DNA of 64,000 bases, from contig CALYLW010001015.1 in assembly GCA_944989445.1 (NCBI GenBank), positions 1 through 64,000 on the forward strand. Reading direction: 5' to 3'. Shown here piece after piece: positions 1-12,300 of this stretch (positions within the stretch are counted from its first letter, which is position 1; every line of letters starts with the position of its first letter). Under the pieces are notes generated by a model that ran no database searches, was not told the origin of the DNA, and worked only from the letters and a program-made list of their open reading frames with translations. Made by a program: the position numbers and the translations under genes. This DNA comes from Ampullaceana balthica (taxonomy: Eukaryota > Mollusca > Gastropoda > Lymnaeidae).

Positions 1-215
1 TCTAACACCCCAGTATTGATATGTAAGAGAAGCTCTAACACGACAGTATTGATATGTAAGAGAAGCTCTTACCCCACAGTATTGATATTCAAGAGAAGCT
101 CTAACACCACAGTATTGATATGTAAGAGAAGCTCTTACCCCACAGTATTGATATGTAAGAGAAGCTCTTACCCCACAGTATTGATATGTAAGAGAAGCTC
201 TTACCCCACAGTATT
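1..215 (-). repeat. 33-bp minisatellite that repeats the SH3BGR exon 2 splice donor
   Basis: About 6.5 copies of a 33-bp unit run from the left edge to the end of SH3BGR exon 2. On the gene strand each unit carries AATACTGTGGGGTAAGAG or a variant: 11 exonic bases plus the GTAAGAG donor. Copies near 168, 135 and 69 keep the donor; those near 102, 36 and 3 read GTGTTAGAG. The unit is 11 codons (VRASLTYQYCG) with no stop, so the frame stays open to base 1. Confidence 0.9.
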
Positions 216-390
216 CATCCCCTTTGAAAACTTGTGGAGGGACTGCTTTCTGGTTGGCTTTCTTGGGTTTGCTGTTTGAATGCATGAACTTGAGCTGCTC
301 ATCATTGCGGGGGTCAAGGACATCAATGACTTCGTAATTGATTTTTAATGCAGTCAGAATATCTAAGATGTACTGCTGCTGTTTCCGAAC
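205..390 (-). CDS. SH3BGR: SH3BGR exon 2
   Basis: Acceptor TTTTATTTTCAG lies at 391-402 (read on minus). The 186-bp exon encodes 62 residues in phase 0 and ends at GGG|GTAAGAG, donor at 204. The donor choice is ambiguous because the downstream minisatellite repeats the same exon-donor string. Confidence 0.88.
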
Positions 391-3300
391 CTGAAAATAA
401 AAATTGAAACTTATTACAGAATGTGAATGGCATCACATAGCGGTGAACTATTTTCCCTGTACTGGCCTGGTAGTGAAATGTAGTTTATTTTATTGTATTT
501 GTTTCATTTTATTAGCATATTACCGAAAAATTGAAATATTCTATAGGGTTAGTAATGGTTGCAAATGGAGGATTATAATTATATTTTTCTGTCCCTTCTT
601 CATAACTTCTGCATCGGCAGTGGATGGCCCAAGGACTGGCACCGGTCCGCGGACCCCCACTTTGAGATGCACTGACATAGATAATCTAAATCTAATACAG
701 TCCCTCATGCCTCAGGTAGACAGTTGGCTCATACTCATAAAAACATGTTTCTTAAATATAACTATTAAATTACTATAAATTATGTCCAGCACTGCGTATA
801 CCACCGCAGTGTACCTTGCTAAACCATCTTTTTTGACCTGTGTATACCGCCGCAGTATATTTAGCTGAACCATGGGGTGAGGCCTACGTTTACCACGGCT
901 AAAAAGGAATATAGTAACGCAAAAAACGATTAATTACTATAAGCTGCGTTTGCTCAAGTATGAAATGAAGCTTTTTGGTGTTGATTTGTAAATGTAAGGA
1001 ATCCTAAAATATAGATTTAAATATATACACTACATGCATGAGATAGCCAATATATTATATATATTATTTCCTTCTGTCTCAGTGGACAACAGGCCTAAAA
1101 GTGTGCTCAGTGCTTTCATTATTGCCACTGCCGCCACCCTGGAATTGCTTACTAATACTCTTTAAAACTATTTAGATTTTTTAAAAGGGGATATAAAATT
1201 TCCATTCAACAATATAAACTACCATCTTTGACTCCTTATATCCCACTATCTTACTTCATTCAATGAGGAACTCCACTTATTTCTTCTTCCAGTTATTTGT
1301 AAATGAGCTGTGGAAATTTACTACATTATCACCAAGTATCATTGTAACAAATACATTTTGAAGTTAAAATTTAATACTACACACTACCTATACAAATTAT
1401 TACCTGTGCGTATAGGCTATCTTACTTGTCAATCCAGTGATTTCAGTGAATAATAGTGATGGGACGATACCAAAATTTTTAACGATTCCGATACGATTCC
1501 GATTCTCCCAAATTATCCCGATTCCCGATACGATTCCCGATACGATTCCGATTCCTAGCCATTATTACATATATATATTACTGTGCCCAGGTATTAACAT
1601 ATTTAATTAATATAAAAGTTGAGAGTTGATTAGAAAAGTTTGTTAACTTGCTATTGAAGCATACAATATGGAAAATGTATAAGAAAGGCTTTATTAAAAC
1701 ACATCTATCAATAATTCCATTTTAATATACAAAGATGAAGTATTAAGTTCAAAATAATATAAATAATTACATTTAATGAGAAAAACTTCATTCAGTTAGA
1801 TCAGTTGATAGGAAGAATATGCATTTAATCATAGTCAAATTATTGAAGCACTCGTAAGTTATAGTGCAAAAACATAAGCCATAAGCATCTCTCCAGTTGT
1901 TGGTTCTAAACGGTTTCTCTTTGGCGAGTATACTATGTAATAGTAAAAAAGCTAGCATTTGAAGGTAAGGTCTAGGGTGCCCCGTTTTTCCAATTTTCGT
2001 AAGTTTTTGTTAAAATCAAGAATAAAACATTTTAAACTTTATAAATTAACAATAAAATATTGTATACTTAACTTACAGAAAATGTATTATCTACAAAATG
2101 ATATTTTAACTTAACTATTAAAATTTGTAAGGAAATAAGAAAACTGAAGCTAAATTTCTACACATACATGCTAGTGGGAAAGGGGGCACACATTTAATTC
2201 GGCCACAGCCTGTTTTTCAATTCGGTAGCTAATCAGTTAAAATTAAATATACAGGAGTGCACTGTGTGAGGGTTTACGTAATGTTCCTAACTCACTAATA
2301 TTTCTTTCCTAAGGTAGGGACTTTATTATTTTAAAAAATAACTTTAAAAAAAAACAAACTAATGGCATAGTTAAATAGAGCTGATTTTTAAGTTAATTGT
2401 AACACCAAAATTATATTTTTAGGATTAGCAGTTTTAAAGTTATGAATTTTTTAAAGTGTTGTTCAAATTGTCCCAATACTCAATGCAGCCAATGCATTTT
2501 AATTTTACCCCCACATTTTGTGACCTCAATTCCGCTGTTTACGTCACGCACTTTATCTCTCATTTTAATACTGATTTTATTTGTAGGATCAATGCTCTAA
2601 ATACAAATATTATTTCTTTAGTTTGTTTTAAAAATATTCCTTTATTAATAACCAATTTAGCTTTGTATAAACAGTATAATTTGTTTTTAAACGAAGTTTC
2701 TGTTGTGTTTACTAGTTTTAGTTCCAACAAGCTCTACTACATAGTGATATGGCTCATGACAAAGCGAACTGAACTGTCCTCTATAAAAAAATTAATAACT
2801 CCTTTTGAACCTTCAACTTTGACTCAAAATTAATTCTAACCAATAGTTAAATTGCTTTTGCACACGGCCACCTTTATGAATGAAACAATGAGGACAAAGC
2901 AATAGACATAGTAATGGTAGTAGTAGACCGAGTTAGCATCATTCAGAACAGTGATTCCCAGATTGAGCGATACTGTCCCTTGGAGGGCACTTGCGTGACT
3001 TTCCTAACAAGCTACTCTAATACTGATTTGTTTACATTTTGCTGATAACATGTGGTTTTAAATAAACTTCCTGTCGGTAATTAAAAATCTCGGAACAAAA
3101 TAAAGAAAATAAATGTCAAAAAAATATATAAAAAATTTATAACGCGGCTCATGGTAGTTAATCAGGAATCGTTTTGGAATCGGAATCGGGTCTAAATTAT
3201 TCAGCTCCGATGCCGATTCCCGATACTTTGGAAAAGTCCCGATATTCCGATTATTCCGATACGATTCCGATTAATCGTCCCATCACTAGTGAATAACTGT

Positions 3301-6300
3301 CTTAAGTGGCTTAGAAATAAGTGTAAGGTAAACATTTGAATATTGTGTAATTGATAATATCTTTGAATCGCCCGTTTGCCTGAACAAACCAACACACAAT
3401 CAACATATTCAATTTAAAACTCTAACAAAAATTCAATACTAAACATTAAGACATTAAATATTGAAGCATGCATAATAATTGTTAGACACTATAAAACAGA
3501 GGTTCCCAACCCTGTGCCCCGTATGTCAAAGCAAGAGGCTTCCTTTTATATAAACATCAAAGACCTGTCAAGCCTTTTAGCCTCCCCTCCCCCCACCACC
3601 CTCATTATCCCTAACTAGAAAACTCAGTAACTTGTCCCCCCCCCCGCCCTTTTGAGTTCACTTAGAGCGGTCCGACTGTAGTAATAGCCGTGACCTTTGA
3701 CCGTGGTTCACATCACGCTCTCGTACAGTGCCTCGACAACTAAGCAAATTAAAATTAAAAATTAGAAAAAGCATTCCTTAGCCGTAGGCTAAGTAGACTA
3801 ATAGTGATGACGTGTATATTAATAAGATACCGGAATCGGGAGAAAGCGATTTGAAGTCACCGTCGCTCAACACAACAAAAACAAACTCCGGGGTAAAGAG
3901 CTATTACGGGCTTATTGAAGTTGCGGGGGCTTATTGAAGTTGCGGTTAACCGATCCTGATTAAATAGGACCGGTCCTGATCTGAGGACCGGTTAACCGTT
4001 AACAACCTTATTCATTATAATACGCAGCGCACGACAATCCTAAAATACAAAATTGTAGTTATGTCTCGAAAAACATGTTTAATATATTGCGCACCGATCG
4101 GGAATATATTTTTAAAAATTATAGTTCATATAATACGCACAGAATCGCGCAACAGGAAAGTATTAAAAAAGGTTGTTCAAAATAATACGCACAGTGACAC
4201 TCTATCTAAAGAAATAACATGATTCATAGAGATAAATAAAATAATCTAAAAATTCAATAATTTAACTACAGTACATGCGATAGATCTGAAATTTTGATAC
4301 ATCATTTTTATCATTGTTACGAAACTGCCTGCAAACTTTCAGCTCGCTAGCTTACCAGGAAGTGGATTAAAAATCGATCCAAAGTTTTTGCGACAAGCAA
4401 GCAAGCAAGGGCTCAAACAAACAGTCACCACGAGTTAATATAAAGGATTCAAAAAAGGAAAATTATGATGAACTAGCTGACTCTCGCTGGCTGATTGATT
4501 TGGGATTTCTCACAGACATCATGGAAAAATTGAATTCTTTAAATTTGTAGTTGCAGGGGAAAGACAAACGCAGAGCTGAAATGATAAGCTCTGTAAAGTC
4601 ATTTAAAGCTAAATTGGATTTGTTGATATCATATCTTCAGATCAATTCTCTCGTGCATTTGCCACATATGAAGAAAATGCTAGGTAACAATGAATTAAAC
4701 GGGTCATTATTTATTAAGCATCTTCAAGTGTTAAAATTTTTTAAAAACGTAAAAAACAAGTTTTTGACTATAGATCTTTATGTACGAGACATAACTAAAA
4801 GAATATTCATTATAATACGCAGCGCAAGACAATCTAAAAATACAACATTGTAGTTATGTGTCGTAAAACATGTTTAATATAATGCGCACCCATTTTATAA
4901 AAAGTATAGTCAATAAAATACGCACCTTTTTGCGCGACAGGAAAGGTTGTTCAATATAATACGCACCACAACACTTTAGCAAAAGGATTTAACATGTTAC
5001 ATAGAGATAGATAAAGATAATATAAAAATTCATTTATTTAATTACAGTACATTTGATTTATCTGAAATTTTGATACATCATTTTTATCATCGGCACGAGT
5101 CTGCCTGCAAAATTTCAGCTCGTTAGCTTACGAGGAAGTGGGTTAAAAATCGATCCAAAGTTTTTTCGGCACCGCCCGCCTGCCTGAAGCAGACACCACG
5201 AGTTAATATAAAGGATTTAAAAACAGTTTGAAGAGAGATTTTTGCAGTTTACACATATCGAGTCAATTGTTTCCTTCTGCTTCAATCCTTTCACTTGCCA
5301 AATAAATGTAATGAAAATGGCCACATGTATGACAGATTTTGTTCAAGCTAAGACAGAAGAGTTAAGTTAGAGTTCAAAATTTTGGACCTTGAGAATTATA
5401 TTTTGCTAAAATCCTTAATATCAGAGGACTTTAGAATATAATGGACAGAGAAAAGTTCCCATTTTTAAAAAAAAAGCTGAATATGAAATTGAATCATTTT
5501 TCAGTTCGACATATTTATGCGAATCATTGTTTTCAAACATGAACTTTATAAAATCAAGATATAAATCTTGACTGACCAATGAGCATCTTTATGATTGTTT
5601 GCTAACAGGATTATCGTCATACTCTCCTAATTATGAGGCACTGGCTAATGATAAGCAATGCCAAAGATCACATTGACATTATATTTTTTTATAAAATTAA
5701 AATCTTTTCTTTGTATTTGTGTTTTTGTTTACTTTGTTTACGTTTTGTAAATGCTTTTCTCTGTGCCTATGAATTTTGAATAAAAATTTTATTATTTTGA
5801 AAATGTTTGTTTATTATTTATTAGTAAATTATGAATATAAGAAAATAAATTATGGGGAAATGTTAAGTTATGGGAGGAGTTTGTCGATTAAAAATAGGTG
5901 GTGCACGCCGCCCTACCGATATTTTAGAATGTGCTCTAGAGTACAAAAAGGTTGGAAACCCCTGCTATAAAAATAGATGGAGAGTCTGTAATATAACAGA
6001 AAAGAAAGTCTGGTTTGGGGGAGGGGGGGATGTTTCAAGGAAACTTGAGCTTGATTGAGAACACACATAGTAAAAACACTTGTTTCTTGTTTGCAGCACT
6101 CTCATTGTTTATAATAATAATAATAATAATAAAAACTTAGAAAGATAAAAACCCTAAACTGGGATTCGAACCTGCTACCTCCAATGCAGACACATCTACC
6201 CTACGCATTATCATGCGGCCAGAACTGCTCGTGAATAAAAATGATTTTCAAAACTTATAACTATAAATAATTATTATTAAATGTGCACCATCAAGTTTTT

Positions 6301-9300
6301 TGGCAGTGCTATCTTTTAAAATTCAGTAAACTTGAAATTTGAATATAGTATATAGAGTAGACTATTATAGAGATTGATTAAGGGGCACGGTGGTCGAGTG
6401 GCATGCGTGCTCGGCTGGCGTACCGATGGTCGCGGGTTCGAATCCTTGTGAAGGCAAAGATTTGTTCCTGAGGCCCAGGGCGTCCCTGAGTCCACCCAGC
6501 TCCGAATGTGTACCTAACATTAGTAAGGGAAATAAAGGCGGCTGGGTAATGCGTGGAACCCTTATAGCCGAGGCCTGTAAACGCTGCATGACTTGCCAAC
6601 AGACCGGAATGGTCTGTGGACGCATTAATCTTCTGTATAGAAGGAGCGTCTGTATAGATAAGACAAGGTCAAGAGATATATTTGGGGACTACTGTTTAGT
6701 ATAACATAGACATAGGAATCCAAGGTGTGGTCCAAGGTTGTCATTGCCAGGGCGGGGGTGGAAGATAAGCATCCACTCCTCTAGAAATGCCCTAAAAGGC
6801 TTGCGTCTCTTAATGCCTCTGTCAACCAAAATCCAGCTCCTGGCCTTCTCGCGTGGCTCACACAAAAGCCCGGCGGACCATGTTTCTACTAACAGGAGAA
6901 GGGATGAAGGCGGTCAACTGGCGCCTCAAAACCAGTATCTTCGGGTAGAACTCTTATTCTAAACCTCCGCTGCCTTGCGGCTAAACCCTCATGGGAAAGG
7001 CTAGGGGAGTAAACCCCGACAGAAAATCAGGAAATGGAGCTCCTAAGGCGGTCTGCTACTGAAACAAATTGCATTCCGGCAGCTCCTGCGACGCGAATGG
7101 TGCCAAGCCGTATCGACATTAGTCGTTCCATTGGATCCACCATTGGCGTGGAGAGGGGGGATCTGCTGTTTGGGCAGCAGCTGGTTCTCCATAGTAACAC
7201 GCCCAGGCTTTATCTTTACTGGAGAGGACACTCCAGCATCGCCGCAAGGTGTGAACACAACACGGGAAGCAGCAGTTTACCGGTTATAAGCCATAGCTCA
7301 ATTGGCGTAGAGCTAGGCGCCAGGGGTTGCTTCTGACGGTGGGAGAGATCACCATGTCTCAATGGATCGCTACCGCCCGCCTCAAGCTGGGCAGCCCCCA
7401 GCCAATAAGGTGCTATCCCGCCATGGCCTACCTGCTCCACTGGGTGCGTGGAGCTCAGAGGAACTTCTCAACAAGTAGGCCAGTAAATCCTGCACCTAGA
7501 AATAAAAAAAACAAAAGATAAGAAGACTCCAGCTCTTCGCCTAGCAAGCTGGAACGTTAGGACTATGTGTCCAGGCATTACTGCCGACCTGCAGCTTATT
7601 GATGATGCCAGGAAGACAGCCATCATTGACAGGGAGCTTGCCAGACTAAACATCGACATTGCCTGCCTTCAGGAGACTAGACTCCCAGAAAGTGGTACCA
7701 TAAAAGAATGCAACTACACTTTCTTCTGGCAGGGTGGACCAATGGACACACCAAGGCAACATGGGGTTGGTTTTGCCATAAAAAATGGACTCTGCTCCTC
7801 CATAGAACCCCCAACAAAGGGCACTAACAGAATACTAACAATACGACTATCTACATCCTCAGGATTAGCCAACATCATCAGTGCTTATGCTCCAACCTTA
7901 TCCTCGAGCTCAGAAGCGAAAGACCAGTTCTATGATGATCTCAATCAAACACTAGCCAGCATACCCACCAATGAAGCAATCTACCTCCTTGGTGACTTCA
8001 ATGCAAGAGTTGGAAGTGATCACATGGCCTGGCCAACTTGCCTCGGTTATTTTGGAAGAGGCAGGCTAAATGAAAATGGGCAGAGATTACTAGAGATGTG
8101 CTGCTTACATGGACTATGTGTCACAAATACTTTCTTCAACTGCAAAGCAATCCACCAAGTGTCATGGAGGCATCCCCGCTCTAAACACTGGCACCAACTA
8201 GATCTCATCATCACAAGACGCACACAACTGGCCAGTGTCCTCCTCACACGCAGTTACCACAGTGCAGACTGCGACACAGATCATTCCTTAGTGGCTAGCA
8301 AGGTAAGGTTACTGCCAAAGAAATTGTACCGCAACAAAAACAAGGGAAAACCACGCATAGGCATCTGCTCCACCAAGAATCCAGAGAGAACAGCAGAATA
8401 CACACAGAGACTACAAGAAGCTCTTGTACAAATGCCACCAGTAGACACTATTGAGTCCAAGTGGTCACATCTGCGGGACACCATATATGGCTCAGCTATT
8501 GCGGCATTCGGCAAGAGAGAACGCAAAAGTGCAGACTGGTTTGAGGCCCACTGGGAGGAAATGAAGCATGTCACCGATGCAAAAAGAAAGGCTCTTTTAG
8601 CCTATAAAGACAGGCCTTGCCCAGAAACTCTACATTCCCTTAAGAGCGCCAAGAAAAATGCCCAGCAGGCAGCTCGCCACTACGCTAACACGTACTGGCT
8701 CAATCTAAGTTCCAGCATACAGTCAGCTGCTGATAGAGGCGATACAAAGGCTATGTACGAGAATATAAAACAAGCAACAGGCCCTCTGACCTCCAAGACA
8801 GCACCCTTAATGTCAAAAGCAGGGGAAATTATCACTGATCGGGACAAGCAACTCAAACGGTGGATCGAGCACTACCTGGAATTGTACGCAACTATAAACC
8901 ATGTCTCAACTGCTGCCCTGGACGATATCCCAGACCTGCCGGTCATGGAAGAGCTCGATAGCCTACCCACAATGGTCGAGCTAAGTAGAGCCATAGATTG
9001 CCTAGCCTGCGGGAAAGCCCCTGGTAATGATGGAATTCCACCAGAAGTTCTCAAATGTGGAAAAGAAATACTTTTACAGCCTTTGCATGACCTCCTCACT
9101 CTGTGCTGGGAACAGGGGCAGATACCACAGGAGTTAAAAGATGCCAACATCGTTACACTGTATAAAAATAAAGGAGACAAGAGTGACTGCAACAACTATC
9201 GTGGAATCTCTCTCCTCAGTATAGTTGGAAAGGCCTTCGCCCGAGTTGCATTGACACGCCTGCAGACCCTAGCATCGCGTGTACTCCCAGAATCGCAGTG

Positions 9301-12300
9301 CGGCTTTCGAGCCGGAAGATCAACCATAGACATGATCTTCTCTCTGCGCCAGCTGCAGGAGAAATGCAGGGAGCAACATATGCCTCTATACATCGCGTTC
9401 GTCGACCTAACTAAAGCTTTTGATCTTGTCAGCAGAAGCGGCCTTTTCCAGATCTTAGTAAAAATAGGCTGCCCTACACATCTGCTTAACATCATCAAGC
9501 AATTCCACGAAAACATGCAGGGCACAGTGTGCTATAACGGTGCCACCTCTGAGGCTTTCCCAGTAAGTAGTGGAGTAAAGCAAGGCTGCGTGTTGGCACC
9601 TACTCTATTCGCAATATTCTTTTCCATCTTACTCCAGTATGCCTTCAAGAACAACAGCGAGGGGATATACATACACACCAGAGCTGACGGGAGATTATTC
9701 AATATTGCCCGACTTAAAGCCAAGACCAAAATAAGGAAGATTTTGCTGCGCGAGCTCTTATTTGCAGACGATGCCGCCTTAACCCTAGAACTGTCCAGTC
9801 AATTTTTCTGTAGCGTCCTGCCATTTTAGCTTTTTTCATAGGCTTATTAAAAATGACAAAATCCCATACTGAATGAACTCTGAGACCCTAACATGTATAC
9901 ATTTTCTGAAAGTACATTGGATGAGGTTTCTTATGTTATATAAATAATTTGTTTTTATATTATGTATGTTGACATTGACCTTGACCTTCACAGAGTGAGT
10001 AAAATTTTACTACTCATCTTCTGCATTCAAACCACCCTCACACTCTATAACTTGTTCTAACTGTCATAAAACCAAGATTTTCAGATACTAGAAGCAATAC
10101 TCTTTCAGAAAATGTATAGTTATATGTCATTTGTTTGACAAATGTAATTTTGGTGAATTTTTTTCTTTCATAACCTTCAAATTTCGGTCACTCCAAAAAA
10201 AAAGAAAAGGGACATTACATCACTTTGATCATTTAACTGACTTAACAAATTCCTTTTCTATTAATTCAAACAATGTTTTATTACAATATTTGTGAAAACA
10301 AAGACCACAAACATGAATTTCTTTGATTATTTTTCTTTTCCGACTAAGAGCCTGGTCGGTCTGATGAATGAAGTGAGGCTCGTGGCACCCAACTTTGCAA
10401 CCAGGACACAAGTGTCATTTCTGTCCTCTACCCTATCAAGTTTTTTTGTCTTTTCTTCTGTCACTACAAACAAAGCAGTCCTTCTTGCTTTCAATAATAA
10501 CAGCTGATGCACAGAGGTATCTGTGTATAGCAAGACACATTGAATCCCAGGTTGTTGAACCTTCATGTAAGAATTTGCTTTCACTTTCACCGACATTCAA
10601 CTTTGAGACTGTTAATAGTTCATCATCAGAAATTAAAATTTAAAAATTAATAGGCTCTGATTCTGATTACTCTGAACACATTTCAAAATTTATATTCTGA
10701 CAGTAAAATTAGGATCTATTCTGAGTCTGTTCTGCTCTATATCAATGCACTCCCAAACAAATTTGTCAGTAAAATCACATCACTATGACAGGGAGGTGCA
10801 GTGCTAATTTCTTTAATGTTAGACTCTATGTCGTCCTCCCCCTGCTACTAGCCCTATCATCACTTAGTTGTAGAAAGTCCATGAAATTATTATTTTAAAT
10901 GGTCTCAAATTAAAATTAATTAAATAAAGATATTCAATGTTAATTTCCCGATCCAGATGGGCCCTCTCCAGCGCCAGTCATTTTGGCAGTCAAAAAAAAA
11001 TTCAGAAAATTTTCACTCGGCTTTACTCACAAAATAACACTCGATAAGCACACGTTGTAAAAAAAACAACATAAGGAAACAGGAAGGAAATTCATTTATT
11101 AACAGTGATCTCCCCTTACTAAATGTAAATAAAATAATTCGCATTTTTAATGACGATTTTACTAACGGCCGTTTATATCGGCCGGGACACCACAGAACGG
11201 GGGATAACGGCCGACCATCGGCCGTTAGGACAGTTCTAGGGTTAATATCCCACACAGCAGACGGGCTGCAGAACCTTGTATCCAGCTTCTCCGCTGCCTG
11301 CAAAGAGTTTGGCCTGACCATAAGTATAAAGAAAACCAACATTATGGCACAGGATGCTGCCTCTCTCCCGACTATGACCATTGACGACTGCAACCTGAAT
11401 GCTGTTGACAGTTTTACTTATCTGGGATCAAACATCTTGAGCACCCTCTCACTGGAAGATGAGATAAGTAGTAGGATAGGGAAGGCAGCAACTGTTATGG
11501 CTAGACTGTACAAAAGAGTCTGGTCCAATGCCAAACTCACAGCAAGGACTAAGTTGCAGGTATACCAGGCCTGCGTACTGAGCACACTCCTCTATGGATG
11601 CGAGTCTTGGACCACCTACACCAGGCATGAAAGAAGGCTCAATAGCTTCCACCTCAGATGCCTGCGCCGCATCCTAGACATCAAATGGCAAGAGAAAGTC
11701 CCCAACACAGAGGTCCTGGCTCAAGCAAGCATGAGTAGTATTGCAGCAATATTAAGCCAAAGACGCCTCCGCTGGCTTGGACACGTCAAGAGGATGCAAA
11801 GTGGTCGCATACCCAAGGATGTGCTTTACAGCGAGCTGGCGACAGGGAAAAGGTCGTTTGGTCGGCCATGTCTCAGATACGTGGACATATGCAAGAGAGA
11901 CATGAAAGTAGCCAACATTGATATACAAAACTGGGAAAACCTGGCAGAGGATAGGTCCATGTGGCGGGCTATAGTGAAAGAAGGATTACTAAGAGCAGAG
12001 GAGCAAACTAGGGCAGAAGCAGTCGGGAAAAGAGCGAGGAGAAAGGCCAGGCAACACTGCCCCACTGCTTTCGTGTGTGTGTCATGCAGAAGAGACTGCC
12101 ACTCAAGGATTGGTCTCATCAGCCACACCAAGAGCTGCAAATAATAAAGATAAATCTATCGTCTTTCGTAGACGGACAGATGCCATACATACAGACATAG
12201 GAATCACACACTATTGGCTTAATGTAGTGAAATCAGCTCATTTCTTTAGCTTCTGTCCAGTATACCTAGGGCATAGGGGTAGGCCAAAGCCAATGGTTAA

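Larger units (their letters stand above)
3497..5964 (+). mobile_element. hAT DNA transposon with decayed transposase and nested repeats
   Basis: Termini CAGAGGTTCCCAACC (3497-3511) and GGTTGGAAACCCCTG (5950-5964) are inverted repeats of the common hAT CAGNGGTTCCCAACC type. The 8-bp target duplication CTATAAAA is exact on both sides (3489-3496 and 5965-5972). Inside are two fragments of a ZBED5/GTF2IRD2-like hAT transposase and two copies of an unrelated repeat of about 430 bp. Confidence 0.9.
7565..12144 (+). pseudogene. LINE endonuclease/reverse transcriptase ORF, split by a transposon
   Basis: The frame is open from upstream of the first ATG (7565) to 9778 and resumes at 11242-12144; removing 9783-11241 and one TTAA leaves an uninterrupted frame of 1,038 codons from that ATG. 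The N-terminus holds AP-endonuclease motifs: NVRTM, LQETR, LGDFNARVG, LDLIITR and DTDHSLV. The reverse transcriptase follows with KAPGNDGIPPE, YRGISLLS, CGFRAGRST, FVDLTKAFD, SGVKQGCVLAP and LLFADDAAL. The last part has LYGCESWT, LRRILDIKWQ and a C-terminal zinc-finger-like CVSCRRDCHSRIGLISHTKS. The break falls four residues after the catalytic FADD pair. Apart from the insertion I see no stop or frameshift, so it was probably intact when interrupted. Confidence 0.88.
6721..12192 (+). mobile_element. Full-length non-LTR retrotransposon (LINE) with piggyBac insertion
   Basis: The element lies between 13-bp direct repeats AGACATAGGAATC (6708-6720 and 12193-12205), a plausible target duplication. 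It has about 0.8 kb of 5' sequence, one long open frame with AP-type endonuclease and reverse transcriptase, and a 3' end in an ATAC-like tail (CATACATAC). Without the 1.46-kb piggyBac insertion it would be about 4.0 kb. The clade was not assigned; the protein resembles the elements often mis-annotated as craniofacial development protein 2-like. Confidence 0.88.

Noticed and set aside
4009..5218. LTR retrotransposon with two LTRs
   Set aside because: The interval between the direct repeats encodes a hAT transposase fragment, not gag/pol; no primer-binding site or TG...CA ends are seen.
6382..6455. Functional tRNA gene
   Set aside because: A and B boxes are perfect, but the cloverleaf is poor and the sequence continues into a SINE body and LINE-like tail that recur at 36152.
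10292..10643. Plus-strand ORFs inside the piggyBac element
   Set aside because: The minus strand encodes the recognisable cysteine-rich transposase remnant; the plus-strand frames show no family features.
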